Source: Gracilaria gracilis
Lineage: Eukaryota > Rhodophyta > Florideophyceae > Gracilariales > Gracilariaceae
Length of the DNA stretch: 64,000 nucleotides
Assembly: GCA_030374805.1 (NCBI GenBank)
Contig: JARGSG010000017.1
Location: 310,001-374,000, forward strand
Direction of reading: 5' to 3'
Shown here piece by piece: positions 18,955-29,352 of this stretch. A model generated the notes under the pieces. That model searched no databases and was not told where the DNA came from. It was given only the letters and a program-made list of their open reading frames with translations. The stretch's first letter is position 1; each line of letters begins with the position of its first letter. The translations under genes and the position numbers were made by a program.

Positions 18955-19908
18955 CTAATAGAGCTGCCCAAACGGCTCGCAAACACTGCAACTCCCGTTC
19001 ACGGCCGCTTGTCTGCAAACGCACCCCGTCGCTCCGCGAGGAGGCGCACTCACCTCGTCCCCAGCGCACCGGAAGCAAGTCGGCCGCGTGTTCTCGTACG
19101 GCATAAACTGGTTTTCAGAGCACTGCGAGCAAATTGGCGGCGTATACGATGTATCCAGGTAGCTGCCAGCTGCACACTTTCTGCAACGAACGTCATCCCC
19201 CTGTACGTTGCTGCTGATCAACACTTCACCCGCAGCGCATGGCCGCACACATTCTGTGCCGCCTTCGTTCGCCACCATGAATTGCGGGCAGGGCAAGCAC
19301 GGAAACGACCCTTCTACACGCTTGTAGAAGCCGGGCCGACAGGCGCGGCACTCTCCGGACGGCTCGTCGTACTCAAAGCCCACAGCGCATTTCATGCATC
19401 TTCCTTGCGAGAATACTTCGCCCTCCTCGCAAGAGTAGCATCGCTCAGAGCCCTTCGGAGCAAACTGGCCTGGCGGACACGGCTTACATTCTGCTTGCGC
19501 ACGCTCGGAGCTGAACGTGTTGGCGCGACATTCCATGCAGAGATAGATCCCGATGTGCACTGCGGTGAACAGATAGGAACCGGGAGCACAGGCCTCACAC
19601 GAAATTGGAACACGATCTCCAACCGAACCGGGCTTGAAGCCCGGTTTGCACACGCAGCCGTCCTTGTTATCGTTCGAAACTTGGTTTTCAAGACAATCCT
19701 CGCAGCTGGTGGAACCGGTTGCAGCGGTGTAGGACGTTTCAGGGCACTTGAGACAACCATTCTGCGCCGGTAGCGGTTGATAGAAACCTAGTGGACAATC
19801 CACACATTCTCCACTTTCGCCCATAAATCTGCCGGCAGCACATGGTTGCGATGCAGCTGTTTCACACGCTGCTAAAACTAAAGCGACAATCACAAACGCA
19901 AACTTCAT
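18955..19908 (-). CDS. Secreted Cys-rich protein, GCC2/GCC3 (TNFR/ephrin-receptor-like) repeats
   Basis: A 317-residue protein. MKFAFVIVALVLAACETAAS is a clear signal peptide. The rest is built of ephrin-receptor/TNFR-like Cys modules, such as CAAGRFMGESGECVDCPLGF, CKPCPPGQFAPKGSERCYSC and CRACRPGFYKR. The spacing CxxCxxGxF/Y is typical of GCC2_GCC3 domains, which are common in secreted and surface proteins of algae and protists. No transmembrane helix or GPI signal is seen: the last residues (CSVCEPFGQLY) are polar and the frame ends there. A downstream exon could supply an anchor. The role is probably extracellular, in matrix or adhesion. Confidence 0.75.
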   Translation of the reverse strand: MKFAFVIVALVLAACETAASQPCAAGRFMGESGECVDCPLGFYQPLPAQNGCLKCPETSYTAATGSTSCEDCLENQVSNDNKDGCVCKPGFKPGSVGDRVPISCEACAPGSYLFTAVHIGIYLCMECRANTFSSERAQAECKPCPPGQFAPKGSERCYSCEEGEVFSQGRCMKCAVGFEYDEPSGECRACRPGFYKRVEGSFPCLPCPQFMVANEGGTECVRPCAAGEVLISSNVQGDDVRCRKCAAGSYLDTSYTPPICSQCSENQFMPYENTRPTCFRCAGDEVSAPPRGATGCVCRQAAVNGSCSVCEPFGQLY

Positions 19909-19980
19909 TGCAATAGGTCTGGAGCTTCGGCAAGCAAAAGTAACACTCTTTCACGCAGCACGGCGCGAAGGAAACGAAGG

Positions 19981-20024
19981 TACGCTACCGCTGTGGAATC
20001 GATTCTTGCTATTCATCATACTAA
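19981..20024. repeat. 44-bp direct repeat, copy 1
   Basis: Matches 21819-21862 in the same orientation with a single mismatch (begins TACGCTACCGCTGTGG). The two copies bracket about 1.8 kb that includes the small spliced gene. Confidence 0.85.
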
Positions 20025-20310
20025 TGAGCGTTCCCCAATGTGCTCTGCAAGCAGAGCAGGATGGCGATCGTCCTACAAATCATTCCTGGATAATCCAGCA
20101 AGGAGCAGTGTTTTTCATGTTTCATGACCACGTAAGACTGTAACGTTCCGCTAACTGTTGTTCAATCGAGACTCCGGCAAATTCGCTCACACAACCGACA
20201 GTAGTGTGCGACGAAAGAAAGGTATATATACGACGCATTCTTGTTAGATTTCCTCATCTCACTTCATCTATTTTCGATAATGTCTTCGTAAGAAAGAAGG
20301 AAACGATTCA

Positions 20311-20683
20311 TTATTGAAATTGATTCTCTTGGATGATTCTCTTGAACTGGGGAAGCATAGCTTGAATGGCTACTGTTTTGAGATTCTCACAACAATACAA
20401 GCTATTCTTACCCAGTGAGATCATCTGAGATGCAGCTTGAGCCTAAAGACAGTCCAGTGAACATGAAGACAAGCAATTGAATATTGCTTGGTTAATTAGA
20501 ATGATCCTGTACACTTACAGTACTGACGAATACATTAATCAGAGGGCAATAGCGCCCATTGCGATGGTCAGCACGACAGCCCATGCGAACGGGCAGCAGC
20601 ACAATGATAGATAGACCCAACCTTGGGTCGAGTAAAAAGGACAGCGACAAGGAGAGAACAGAACAGAGACGACGCCGAGCCAT
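20311..20683 (-). CDS. Small two-exon hypothetical protein
   Basis: Exon 1 is 20683-20519 (55 codons) and exon 2 is 20442-20311 (44 codons with the stop), giving 98 residues. The 76-base intron has a canonical GTAAGT donor, a CTAAT-type branch sequence (TTCTAATTAACC) and a TTTAG acceptor, and it is phase 0. The first 33 residues are hydrophobic (VLSLSLSFLLDPRLGLSIIVLLPV) and could be a membrane anchor or signal. A second Met (MGCRADHRN) is an alternative start. The C-terminal half looks helical (NLKTVAIQAMLPQFKRIIQ). A second GTAAGA donor inside exon 2 could give an alternative end. No family is recognised. Confidence 0.45.
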
Positions 20684-21818
20684 GTGCTGATTTCATTGCT
20701 CAGATCCATACGCTGTACAGGTAGCTACTACCCCACGACACAATGTCTGATAACATTTTCATGGATATGGATCCAAATGTTACTTGGAATAGAAAGAATA
20801 ACATGTTGGCAGTATGGTGCTCTGCGTTTGAAGATTACTTGCCATACAGCGCATACAAGTGCGTCGAATAATCTACGAGGACAAATCTGGATATGATTGT
20901 GCGTTTGCGTCTGAAAAGGTAACATCGTTATATGCTTTAAATAGATTTGCATATGTGAGAGTGGTTTACACGACGCTCTTCTGTTGTGATCTCAGCACTT
21001 CTACTCCCTGCAAGACTTAGTAGATCCATTATATAAGTAAAGTGAGATGGGAACCAAAACTATCAAGGTCTGGTTAACCCTGAAGTCATATTTACAAGTA
21101 TGTTACAGTTATGGGCCTCCATCATGCAGGCTCAATCTTCAATGAAGTCTCCGAGACTTGCAACTGTATTGTCGTACGTTCGGTACCGTTGTACATATAT
21201 ATGAGCTCTCACAGCATTCTTGTGCACCAAAATGCATTTGCTTCTAAGCTTTCGTTACCTTCCATCTTGTGCGGTACGTGTACCGTGTACCGTATAGTGT
21301 AGTAACAAAGCTTCAGCAGCTCCTGAGCTTTATTGTTGAGAAAAAGGAAACAGCCTCAAGCCACCCCTGATAGTGCCTGGTTGTTCTGCGTTTAATTTCG
21401 CAATGTTCTTTGCGGCATATGGAGCTTAAAGGGGTTTATTGAGTGTCATGGTAGACACTTCTCACGCAAATAATGGCTACTATGGACTTGTATTTGCTTT
21501 TCTATGGACTAGGTTTTGAATTGATTAGTCTGCGTTTTGAATTGGGGATACGTCTATGTCCGATTTGAAGCTAATGATTTGGTTTAGTTCTTGCACGCGC
21601 TTACTAGGAACATGGGGTGGTATTGTGCTATTGTTGAGATACATAAGGAACCAAGAGTTCAAGAAGCGTCTGTCTTTGTTAAAGAGGAATTTTTCTTTCG
21701 GCTCTTAGAAGCATTGATCATCTGCGCCGCCTATTTGTTTTATTAAAAGGCCCATTTTGGGGGATTACGACTGTCCAATAGCTGACCACAGGTGTCCAAC
21801 GGACCGAACACCCTGCAG

Positions 21819-21862
21819 TACGCTACCGCTGTGGAATCGAATCTTGCTATTCATCATACTAA
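21819..21862. repeat. 44-bp direct repeat, copy 2
   Basis: Same sequence as 19981-20024 with one mismatch. It is not a terminal inverted repeat, and no transposase lies between the copies. Confidence 0.85.
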
Positions 21863-21879
21863 ACTAGAAACTGTTGGCG

Positions 21880-22165
21880 GGGTAGCGTTAACCCTCCTTA
21901 TGTTCCAACATCATGCATACATCATCATGACTCATGCATGATGCATGATGCAGACACGAGAAGTGTTCGTTCCAGTCCCGTGACAATGTGGTCCAACTTC
22001 CCCAGAAGCCCGGGAAGTTATACTGATAGGTCGCCATGCTGTCGCAAGGCTCGCCAACTGTGATAGAAAGTAGAAATTGGCGGGGTAGCAATAGCATTCC
22101 TTATGTTCCAAAATCATTCATACATGCAGTTCCCCAGAAGCCCGAGAAGTTAATACTCATAGGAT
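21880..22165. repeat. Imperfect local duplication
   Basis: The block TTGGCGGGGTAGC ... CCTTATGTTCCAA ... CCCAGAAGCCCG(G/A)GAAGTTA occurs twice, at about 21877-22024 and 22077-22155. The second copy is shortened in the middle. It lies upstream of the membrane-protein gene. Confidence 0.6.
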
Positions 22166-22397
22166 TACGATACCCACCCTCGCAAATCATGCTTCAATGC
22201 TCCCAGACAGGTAATTCTGACCATCAACATTCTTTGTTTCTTGCACTCATCGGGTGTGTTAAGAGCAATCGAGGTCTCCAACCGACACCGGACATCGCTC
22301 AAGCCTTTGCGGATTAAGAGTCACCGTAATGCGCCCCAACCTTCAGTAATCACTTGAACAACCTTCACATTGCAAAAACATCACACAATAGGCAATC

Positions 22398-24041
22398 ATG
22401 GAGTCTGGGTTTCGAATTTCGAATGCACTTGCAAACGTCTTCAAGTTTCTTGCAATTGAGGTACTGTTAGCCTTGATTATTGAACCAGCTATACAGGTAA
22501 TAAACCAAATGAGGGCACAACATCTTGCTATCTCGGGCAAATCCGTTCAAATTCGAACTTCCTTTCTCCGACGCGACTTTTCTGGACCAGCCGTAGGTGC
22601 GAAGGGTTGGCTCTGGAAAGCAACCGTTTTTCTTACAACACTTGCCGCTCTGCTTGCAACCGAGTTTGCTTTTGACTACTCAACCAAAACAGTGCCTTCA
22701 AAGAACACCCTTATGCTCACTGGACTACTGAATACATCCATAGAACCCCGGGGAATCTGGGAATACGGTGAGCCTTTGTTCGACTTGGTCAAATGCTCAT
22801 ACACCAATGAAGGCTTCGTATATGAGAGAAGAGTAACTCCAGACGGAGAATGTTACCAAAAAGACGGCCTAGGATTCCGTTTCAAAGAACCATGTGCCTT
22901 GAATCCTACAATGGCCCATGAATTTGGGTGCTTTACCGATGGAGATAAGATAGTCAAATCATGTCAGTATGGAGCGTCATGTCCTTATCATGGAACGTCA
23001 CCGTATGACGTTGTTGGAAACGAGTTTCTCAAGAACGCCACATTTGTTTTCCCTGGCGCGTATGAGAAAAACGACGCTCTGTACATTGGAAAGCGGGATC
23101 GCAACGGACAACCCGTTCGGTACTGCGCAAGCAACTCTGGGCAAACAAATAATGGGCGGTCTACAGCATGTCCAAAGAACATTTGTCTCTCATTTCCGAA
23201 AGAATCCGATACTGTCGTAATCAGTGCGTTCGTCAGCACGCAGCTGGAGGGAAGGAGTGCAAGCCAATCCGTTTTCAGAAATGTTTCAGCGTATCCATAT
23301 TTTCATGAAGGTCCAGTGGTTAGAATCGGTTCCCATACTTTCCATCACGCGGGCTGCGCCGACTGCATGAAAAGAATCTCTTTCATGCTTGGTCTTGTAG
23401 CATCGTCATTGTGTATGGAGCAGAACTTCGACACCATTACAACATCTGCTGACGATGTCGGAATTGCAGTGGCAATGCTGGCTCTTGGCATACCTGGAGA
23501 GGTCGGAAGATATGTGGATCATCGACTCGATGAACAGGTGGGAGTGTTGATCGTTAAATGGGCGTGGCTCACACCGCTGGCAGTCATTATTGTATTGTCG
23601 CTGGTTATGGGAATATCGGCTTTGTTTACAAAAAGCGTGGTGAAAATACCTTTAGAATATGCATCAGCAATGTTTTATGCTCGACAACGGCAACTACACG
23701 ATAAGAGTCCAAAGCAAGTGCAACGGAAGAACAGATATAATATTGGGCTCGTAAGCACATGCGAGAAGGATACGCTGTACCTGTCAATGCACGCTGATCA
23801 TAATACCGTGAAGTATAGTGGGCAGCGAATCGGGGAAACAAACGAGAGTTGTGGGAAAGACGATTGCGAAAGGTGTGGGCTGGGCGCTGTCGTCTGCGAC
23901 AGTGATATACGAGGCAGTGAAGTGGAAGAGAAATCCAGTGGGTTCGCTACTGTTGGTACCAACGGTACCGCGAACACGAAAGGTGCGCAAAATTTGCGCA
24001 GAATTCGCTCGCGAGGACGGGACGAGGCGAGGGGAGGATAG
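22398..24041 (+). CDS. Membrane protein of unknown family
   Basis: A 547-residue protein. There is one hydrophobic segment near the N terminus (FKFLAIEVLLALIIEPAIQV, about 16-35), a second at about 70-92 (WKATVFLTTLAALLATEFAF) and a third at about 393-415 (WLTPLAVIIVLSLVMGISALF). Between the second and third lies a cysteine-containing domain of about 300 residues with several N-glycosylation sequons (NTS, NAT, NVS), probably extracellular. A basic, charged cytoplasmic tail follows with a CGKDDCERCG motif. The layout suggests a surface protein or receptor-like molecule. No known domain is recognised. It lies next to a transposon nest, so it could belong to a fast-evolving lineage-specific family. 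Confidence 0.6.
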   Translation: MESGFRISNALANVFKFLAIEVLLALIIEPAIQVINQMRAQHLAISGKSVQIRTSFLRRDFSGPAVGAKGWLWKATVFLTTLAALLATEFAFDYSTKTVPSKNTLMLTGLLNTSIEPRGIWEYGEPLFDLVKCSYTNEGFVYERRVTPDGECYQKDGLGFRFKEPCALNPTMAHEFGCFTDGDKIVKSCQYGASCPYHGTSPYDVVGNEFLKNATFVFPGAYEKNDALYIGKRDRNGQPVRYCASNSGQTNNGRSTACPKNICLSFPKESDTVVISAFVSTQLEGRSASQSVFRNVSAYPYFHEGPVVRIGSHTFHHAGCADCMKRISFMLGLVASSLCMEQNFDTITTSADDVGIAVAMLALGIPGEVGRYVDHRLDEQVGVLIVKWAWLTPLAVIIVLSLVMGISALFTKSVVKIPLEYASAMFYARQRQLHDKSPKQVQRKNRYNIGLVSTCEKDTLYLSMHADHNTVKYSGQRIGETNESCGKDDCERCGLGAVVCDSDIRGSEVEEKSSGFATVGTNGTANTKGAQNLRRIRSRGRDEARGG

Positions 24042-24346
24042 AAGGGTTAGGCGGAGCACGCCGAGACGATACTGGGAGCGTCCTGAAAACCCAAAATACC
24101 ATTTTCACCATGCTCAAAGGTTACGGTTTGAACCAAAACGTGAACGTTTGGACACTGGTTCTTGGGAAATTTGTCCTAGCAGGCTAGTCCCGGAGGCCGC
24201 CTCCCGGGGAGGCATTGCCTCCACGCGCTTCTCAACTTTTCTAGAGCGTTGTCAAAAGTTACAAGGTCCCCTTCGTCACCTTAGTCACCGAAATTGCTGG
24301 GGTGACATTTTCCGAATTCTCAATTAATAGTGTTAGAGCATACCTA
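24042..24346. other. 3' flank before the transposon nest
   Basis: About 300 bases with no gene. It contains GGAGGCCGCCTCC-like short palindromes near 24190-24222. Confidence 0.35.
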
Positions 24347-24372
24347 CAGTGGTCTTCATAAATATACGTACG
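24347..24372 (+). repeat. Tc1/mariner terminal inverted repeat, left
   Basis: 26 bases identical to the reverse complement of 40926-40951, preceded by TA at 24345-24346. Confidence 0.85.
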
Positions 24373-24599
24373 GTGCTTTTTATTAAGGGTTAACTGTGAT
24401 TAGTAGGTCTCCAGCTAAAATAGTGGGTAAAGTCGAGAAGACGTAGTGTTTGCGCAGCAACACAGCAACCTATTTAAACGCAAAAACAAGAACATTTTAC
24501 TTTGTGCTACCGATACTACGTCGTAAAAATAATAAACACGTAGTTTTCATCATATTTGTGCCCAAATGCGCTGTTGCAACCAACCAACGGCAGAACACA

Positions 24600-25946
24600 C
24601 TAACCTTGCGGTTCCTGCGTCTCGCTGTCAGACCCAGCCGTTCTTAGCCTTGACTGCAGACGACGCTGACGTTTTTCACGATATTTCTTCTGTGAAAGAC
24701 GTCTTTTCTTAATAGAATCCTCCCCAATAGTGTAGAGCCTGTCCTTAACCTTTCCATAAAACTCTGAATCTTTCGCTCGAAGAGGATGACGCTTAATATG
24801 AGCATTTGTTAGTCCACAACACAGAATAAAAATTGAATCATAGAGTTTCTCATTCCAACGATACTTCAAAGAAAAAATAGACCACAAACCACATAGCCTT
24901 CCATAAAAATTCTCCACAATGATGCGATCAGAAGAAATTCTTTTGTTTTCCAAATCATCTTCTCTAGATAGACGTCTTAGCCTAGGACACTTTTTTGGAT
25001 GAATTGCCCTACAAAAATCCTTTGCTCCTTGATACCCTTTATCCATAAGAACCCCCCAAAACTCTTCATATTCTTCGCATAAAATTCCTGTATCCGCTAT
25101 TTCCATTTCATCCTCAAACTTTTCCAGTGCCTCCTTATGGAAATTTTGAAAGCTCTGATAAAAAATGTCAATATCAGAGGTTGATCCACAAGAATGTGGA
25201 GTGACAAAAACTGCCATACCATTGGGAAGAACAGATACCTCTGTTTTGTATCCGTATAATTTGTGCTTCTCGCTAAAGTATTTCTTTGCCTCTTCCAAAT
25301 TTCCTCCGGGTCTATTTGTCTGCTGAAATGTGACATCGGTGGCGTAATAGGCCTACTTATAGCGGGAAAACATTTTTTTCTCCCTCACGAGGCGCTTCAT
25401 TGGCCACTTGTTCAATTCGTCCAAAACTAATATTTTATATACATGCAGCGAAAGCATGTATATAAATTTAGTTATCATTCTCTCAAGTGTTGGAGTTCTG
25501 AAATTAAAAATATTCGCGAGAAAATCCCATCGGCCACCATGTTTCAGCACTGTTAAACACATGAAAAATGCATCTTTCCCGGAGGCCTGAAATTTTTTTC
25601 CCCTTCCAACGTTCCAATTTTCGGATACATGCTATTCAATTTGACTCCAAAAATTTTGAAATTCAACTGCAGAAAAATTGGTCATCTGGAGGATAGATTC
25701 GGACCCATTTTGGCTGTAAAATACATCAAATATGGGACTGTCAGAGTCATTTTCATCGTCTGAATTATCGCGATGTGAATGATTTGGAGCAGTTTCAAAT
25801 GCCTGTTGTGTGGCATACGCGGTGTCGGCCAGCAATTCGAGGGCGTTCGCTGCAAACTCAGAGCTAACTGTCGCCATTTTGTTGAACAGAACGGTTGTGC
25901 CCAAGACTTTCGATGACTTTCTGGTCATCGACACTTCATTGTGCAC
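24600..25946 (-). pseudogene. Harbinger-like (DDE_Tnp_4) transposase remnant
   Basis: The region 25946 to 24600 reads as one frame in three open pieces (25946-25632, 25562-25353 and 25298-24600 with its upstream extension), parted by two in-frame TAG codons. The catalytic triad is visible: ATDVTFQ, LMDKGYQG and IVENFYGRLCGLW. KHKLYGYKTEVSVLPNG is typical of the PIF/Harbinger and ISL2EU-like DDE family. The N-terminal piece is acidic (HRDNSDDENDSDS). The C terminus is basic (KKRRLSQKKYREKRQRR). The element's own terminal repeats are not clear. As a plain DNA transposon with two stops it is probably inactive. Confidence 0.75.
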
Positions 25947-25962
25947 GACCGTTTTGGTTCTG

Positions 25963-26167
25963 CGCAGAGACTGAGTAACTACTTTGGTTTCTCAGTCTCT
26001 GCGAATGCTACATGTATACGTGCATTGACACAGTCATACGCGTTTGACTGTGTCATTGCTGCTGAAGCTGATACGCAATTCAAAAGTCTCGTCTGCAACT
26101 TTTGAATTGAGTATCAGCTTATGTACATTGTCAATCGAGGAAACACGTTACTGTTTCCTCGATTGAC
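25963..26167. repeat. Row of four hairpins
   Basis: Four consecutive inverted repeats. (1) 25963-25975/25991-26003, 13-bp stem CGCAGAGACTGAG. (2) 26026-26036/26045-26055, 11-bp stem TGACACAGTCA. (3) 26065-26087/26098-26120, 23-bp stem with one mismatch, loop about 10. (4) 26130-26145/26152-26167, 16-bp stem GTCAATCGAGGAAACA. The stems have unrelated sequences. They lie between the Harbinger remnant and the left end of the pogo-like element. Coordinates may be off by one. Confidence 0.85.
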
Positions 26168-26422
26168 TTTATTTTTGCGATGGTGTACACTATTTTAATT
26201 GGAGCTCTAGTGTGGGTGAAGTAATAGTCTGAGTACACTATTTCGTGTGGCCCACACTAATTGATGTTGGGAGGACAAGTCTGTGTAGTTAATTAGTGTG
26301 GCTCATCCAATTGCGCGCCGAAAGCCTTTTCAAACATGTCGTACGCCTCTACTTAACACCCAATTCGATCCATCCCAAGCGTTGAATACAAGCGGTGTAG
26401 ACAGGTCTCAAGACAACGCAAC

Positions 26423-27604
26423 ATGTCGCTCTACGCCTCACCCATTCTCAACGCTTTTGCACACACAAATCAACATAACCAAATGACAACACCTTCTGCG
26501 AATGATGATGGACAAGAAAAGATTATCCCTTTGCCCACAACTCCAAGCATATTCAATACGTCCGATGCATCCAGCAAGACCAAACGAAGTCCTCAAACTG
26601 TGCTCACTAACACGCAGAAAGTAACCATTGCCAACTGGATGGCCAACAACGCTAAATCACATGGTGTTAGACATATTCATTCTCGCGCAGTTAAGCAGTT
26701 TTTGCAATGGTTTCGCGGAAGCTATAAAGCAAATCTTATGCGTGAAAGCCGCTATTGGAAAGAACAAGATGTGTTTGTAGTTGGGCACAACAGAAGAAGT
26801 AAGAACAACGGCATGTCGTTCCTGAAAGCCACTAAGACTGGTGTTAAACGCCATTACTGCAAGGCAAAGGCAGAAAAAAGACAGAAAATTACGCTATGGG
26901 TTGCAGCGTTGCACACAGATCTCTTTGAAAATTTTAATAGGATGCGGAAGGCAGGAATCAAGTGTAACGCTCGACTTTTGCGTTGTCTCGCTCTTGATTT
27001 AGTCAGTGCAAAAGAAACCGGTCCATACTATGCACATATGGTCGAACCACGAATTCATAATCTCATTTGGGAATGTGTCACCCCGCGCTGGGTGCGTTTC
27101 ATGGAAAGGTCGCACATAGTTAGCCGAGCGCAATGCGGCAAGCTCATGGTCTCTCCTAAAAAGCAGGAACAAATCGAGAGAGAGGTTGCGTTCCATTTAC
27201 GAGAACTTTCCCGTGAATTTAGATCTAACACGTTGCGTGAAGAAGATGTCTTCAACGCCGACGAAACACATTTTTGTATCAACATGGACAACCACAAGAC
27301 ATTGGCAGTAGTCGGAGATAAACACGTTCGTTACGCTGACGTGGCTTCTGGTGACAATGAGATGACGATGATGGTTCTTATATCTGGGGGAGCTCGAGCC
27401 GCAATGGAGACACCAATGTTAATATTCAAGAATGCCGACAAAAATTATCCGATTCGCGGTCTTCCTGATAATGTACCGGGTGTGATTTATAGAACGGGGC
27501 CAAGGGCGTGGATGGACAGGCGTGTTTTCCTAGAATGGGTGAAGGAAAAGAGGGTTCTCTCGAAGCTACCAAACAATCGAAAGCGGGTAATTTACATGGA
27601 TAAT
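26423..27604 (+). pseudogene. Pogo-like transposase, N-terminal part
   Basis: A 394-residue open stretch up to the retrotransposon insertion. The first 65 residues are a Ser/Thr/Pro tail. Residues 70-190 form a helical DNA-binding region (TQKVTIANWMANN, AVKQFLQWFRG). The catalytic domain shows VFNADETHFCIN (first Asp) and RVIYMDN (second Asp) of the DDE_1/pogo superfamily. The frame is cut directly after this second catalytic motif by the LTR element, so the gene is inactivated. The rest lies at 38799-39294. Confidence 0.8.
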
Positions 27605-28146
27605 TGTGGTATAATGCACAAAAATGAGAGAGTCCGAAGCGGTCTTGAGACGGGAGCGGCGGCAGCGTACAGTCTTGTGACTGTAATGAATCCGAACGGA
27701 GAGAAGGGGCGGAAGCACCGGGCGGTCGAGGGGAGAGTGGACGATTGGTATCACCAGGCACGTACAGGAACGTGCGGAAGGGTACGAACAGTCTGAGAAA
27801 CCCAATAAAGAGATAGCCGTGCGGTCTATCCTGAGTGCAAACTAACGAAGAAGACGTTCGGCAGAAGATGCTTGTCTTTTACGATTGGGGGCCTCGGGAG
27901 ATCCGAACTACAACTAATATCGGGTCTGGGCCCCATTACTAACTACTGTACGATCGGTCTAATTTGCATTGCCACCACCAAGTCCGTACACGTAGCCAAC
28001 TTGTACGCTGTGCCAACCCGTCCGGCACTTGATCACCAAATCGTACACGTGGCGGTGCCACGGCACCAGCCCATCGTGCACTACCCCTTCGTACGTGAAC
28101 GGCTGAACAGACACCCTCTGTACCAACCCGGGCCCACTATACTACA
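27605..28146 (-). repeat. Long terminal repeat of gypsy element 1 (3' LTR in element orientation)
   Basis: 542 bases that start TGTGGTATAATG and end ACTATACTACA on the plus strand, so TG...CA on either strand. It matches 38256-38798 with about six substitutions and one single-base indel (about 1% divergence). The 5-base ATAAT target copy precedes it at 27600-27604. Confidence 0.92.
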
Positions 28147-29352
28147 GATCCGCTCCTACACTTGCGCTCCGCCCTCGGAGCGCCGCGTAGTGTCGCCAAG
28201 TCGCAACGCGTCTGTCCGCATGGTTGAGAGAGCGCCATAGTTTCTGTTCGGAAATTTTGCCCGGAAAGGGCCGGCCGAAGCCATGCCAAAATTCCCAGAC
28301 CGGGAGCGACGAAAAGGGCCTTAAGTACGTGTGGTAAAGACCCAAGCCGAGCGGAGCGAAACGCACTGGTGCGCGAATGGGGGATCGAAGCCGCCCGAGG
28401 CGTGATCCGGGGTGTGCGCAACCGTTATACCTGTGCAGACCGTAGGCACTCGTTCGAGTACCGTCAACGTGCTCGGCTTCGCGTACATTCAAGTCCGATC
28501 GGAAATGTGCATCTCGTCCTGTAGAGCATCCGCGACGGTCGCCACACGGGGCATGTCCGGCGGGGCTTCGAAGTCATTAGCCCCGCCTACCGCGAGGTCT
28601 GCACTTGGTGTCATCCGTTCGGTCATACGCGGGACGCGTGCGTGGAGTCCGTACGGGTTACGGGAAGCCACAGCGTCCGCTTTCGGAAAATTTGCCCAGG
28701 ATGGGCGGGGCGAAGCCATGCCCGATTTCCCTAAGTGGAGGAGACACCATACGGACGGAACCGTCGGGGACGCTTGCCGTGTTACGTACGAGTGGGTGTG
28801 AAGACGGGTACTGACGGCAGCGAAGGCGTGCGTGTATCCGTGTCTTTCCGTGCGGTTCGTCTCGAAGGAGAACGCCCGATGGGGGTCCAGTCGGCACACC
28901 AAGCACGTCTCGATGGAGGGCGTCTGGCGGGTACGCGTATTGGCGCACGCCGCACGTCTCGACGGAGAGCGTACGGCGAATGATCCCTTAGCGGTCGAAC
29001 GCCTGTCCGTGCGGGTACGCCGTGTCCGAAGCAGTGGTCCTCTTTCGTAAATGGACTGGCGGTCGAAGGACCGTCAGTGCTCATTGTGACCGTACGGGCA
29101 GGCGACCGTACGAATTGGACGCGATGCGACGCAGCGACGAAGCGATTGTATAGTGTATCTCGTATGAAGTGGGTGGCGGAACGTCAGCTCCTGATCCTCC
29201 AATAAAAATAAATTGGTCAGCACTGACATTTCGTCCGCGCGGTGCCTGTACGATGACATAGTCGTCGTGGCGATTCCAAACGGTCGGTAATACCTCAAGT
29301 ACCGCGTTGTCGTGTTCACCTCCACCTATAAGAGCGCCAGCCAAGCGGTGAC
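28147..29352. other. Noncoding stretch of gypsy element 1
   Basis: Between the 3' LTR and the accessory ORF region. It is rich in the CCGTTCGG/CCGTACGG octamer and variants (for example 28615). Open frames are short and occur on both strands without recognisable domains. It may hold the promoter for the antisense ORFs and, on the minus strand, the 3' untranslated part of the gag-pol RNA. Confidence 0.45.

Larger units (their letters stand above)
20684..22397. other. Intergenic with direct repeats
   Basis: No supported gene; open frames are all shorter than 95 codons and unlike any family. It holds the second 44-bp repeat copy and the GGCGGGGTAGC-type duplication. The A/T content is clearly higher than in the GC-rich host block to the left. 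Confidence 0.45.

Noticed and set aside
24191-24222. Short GGAGGC palindromes as a transposon end
   Set aside because: No partner copy and no target duplication; the Tc1 end starts later, at 24347.
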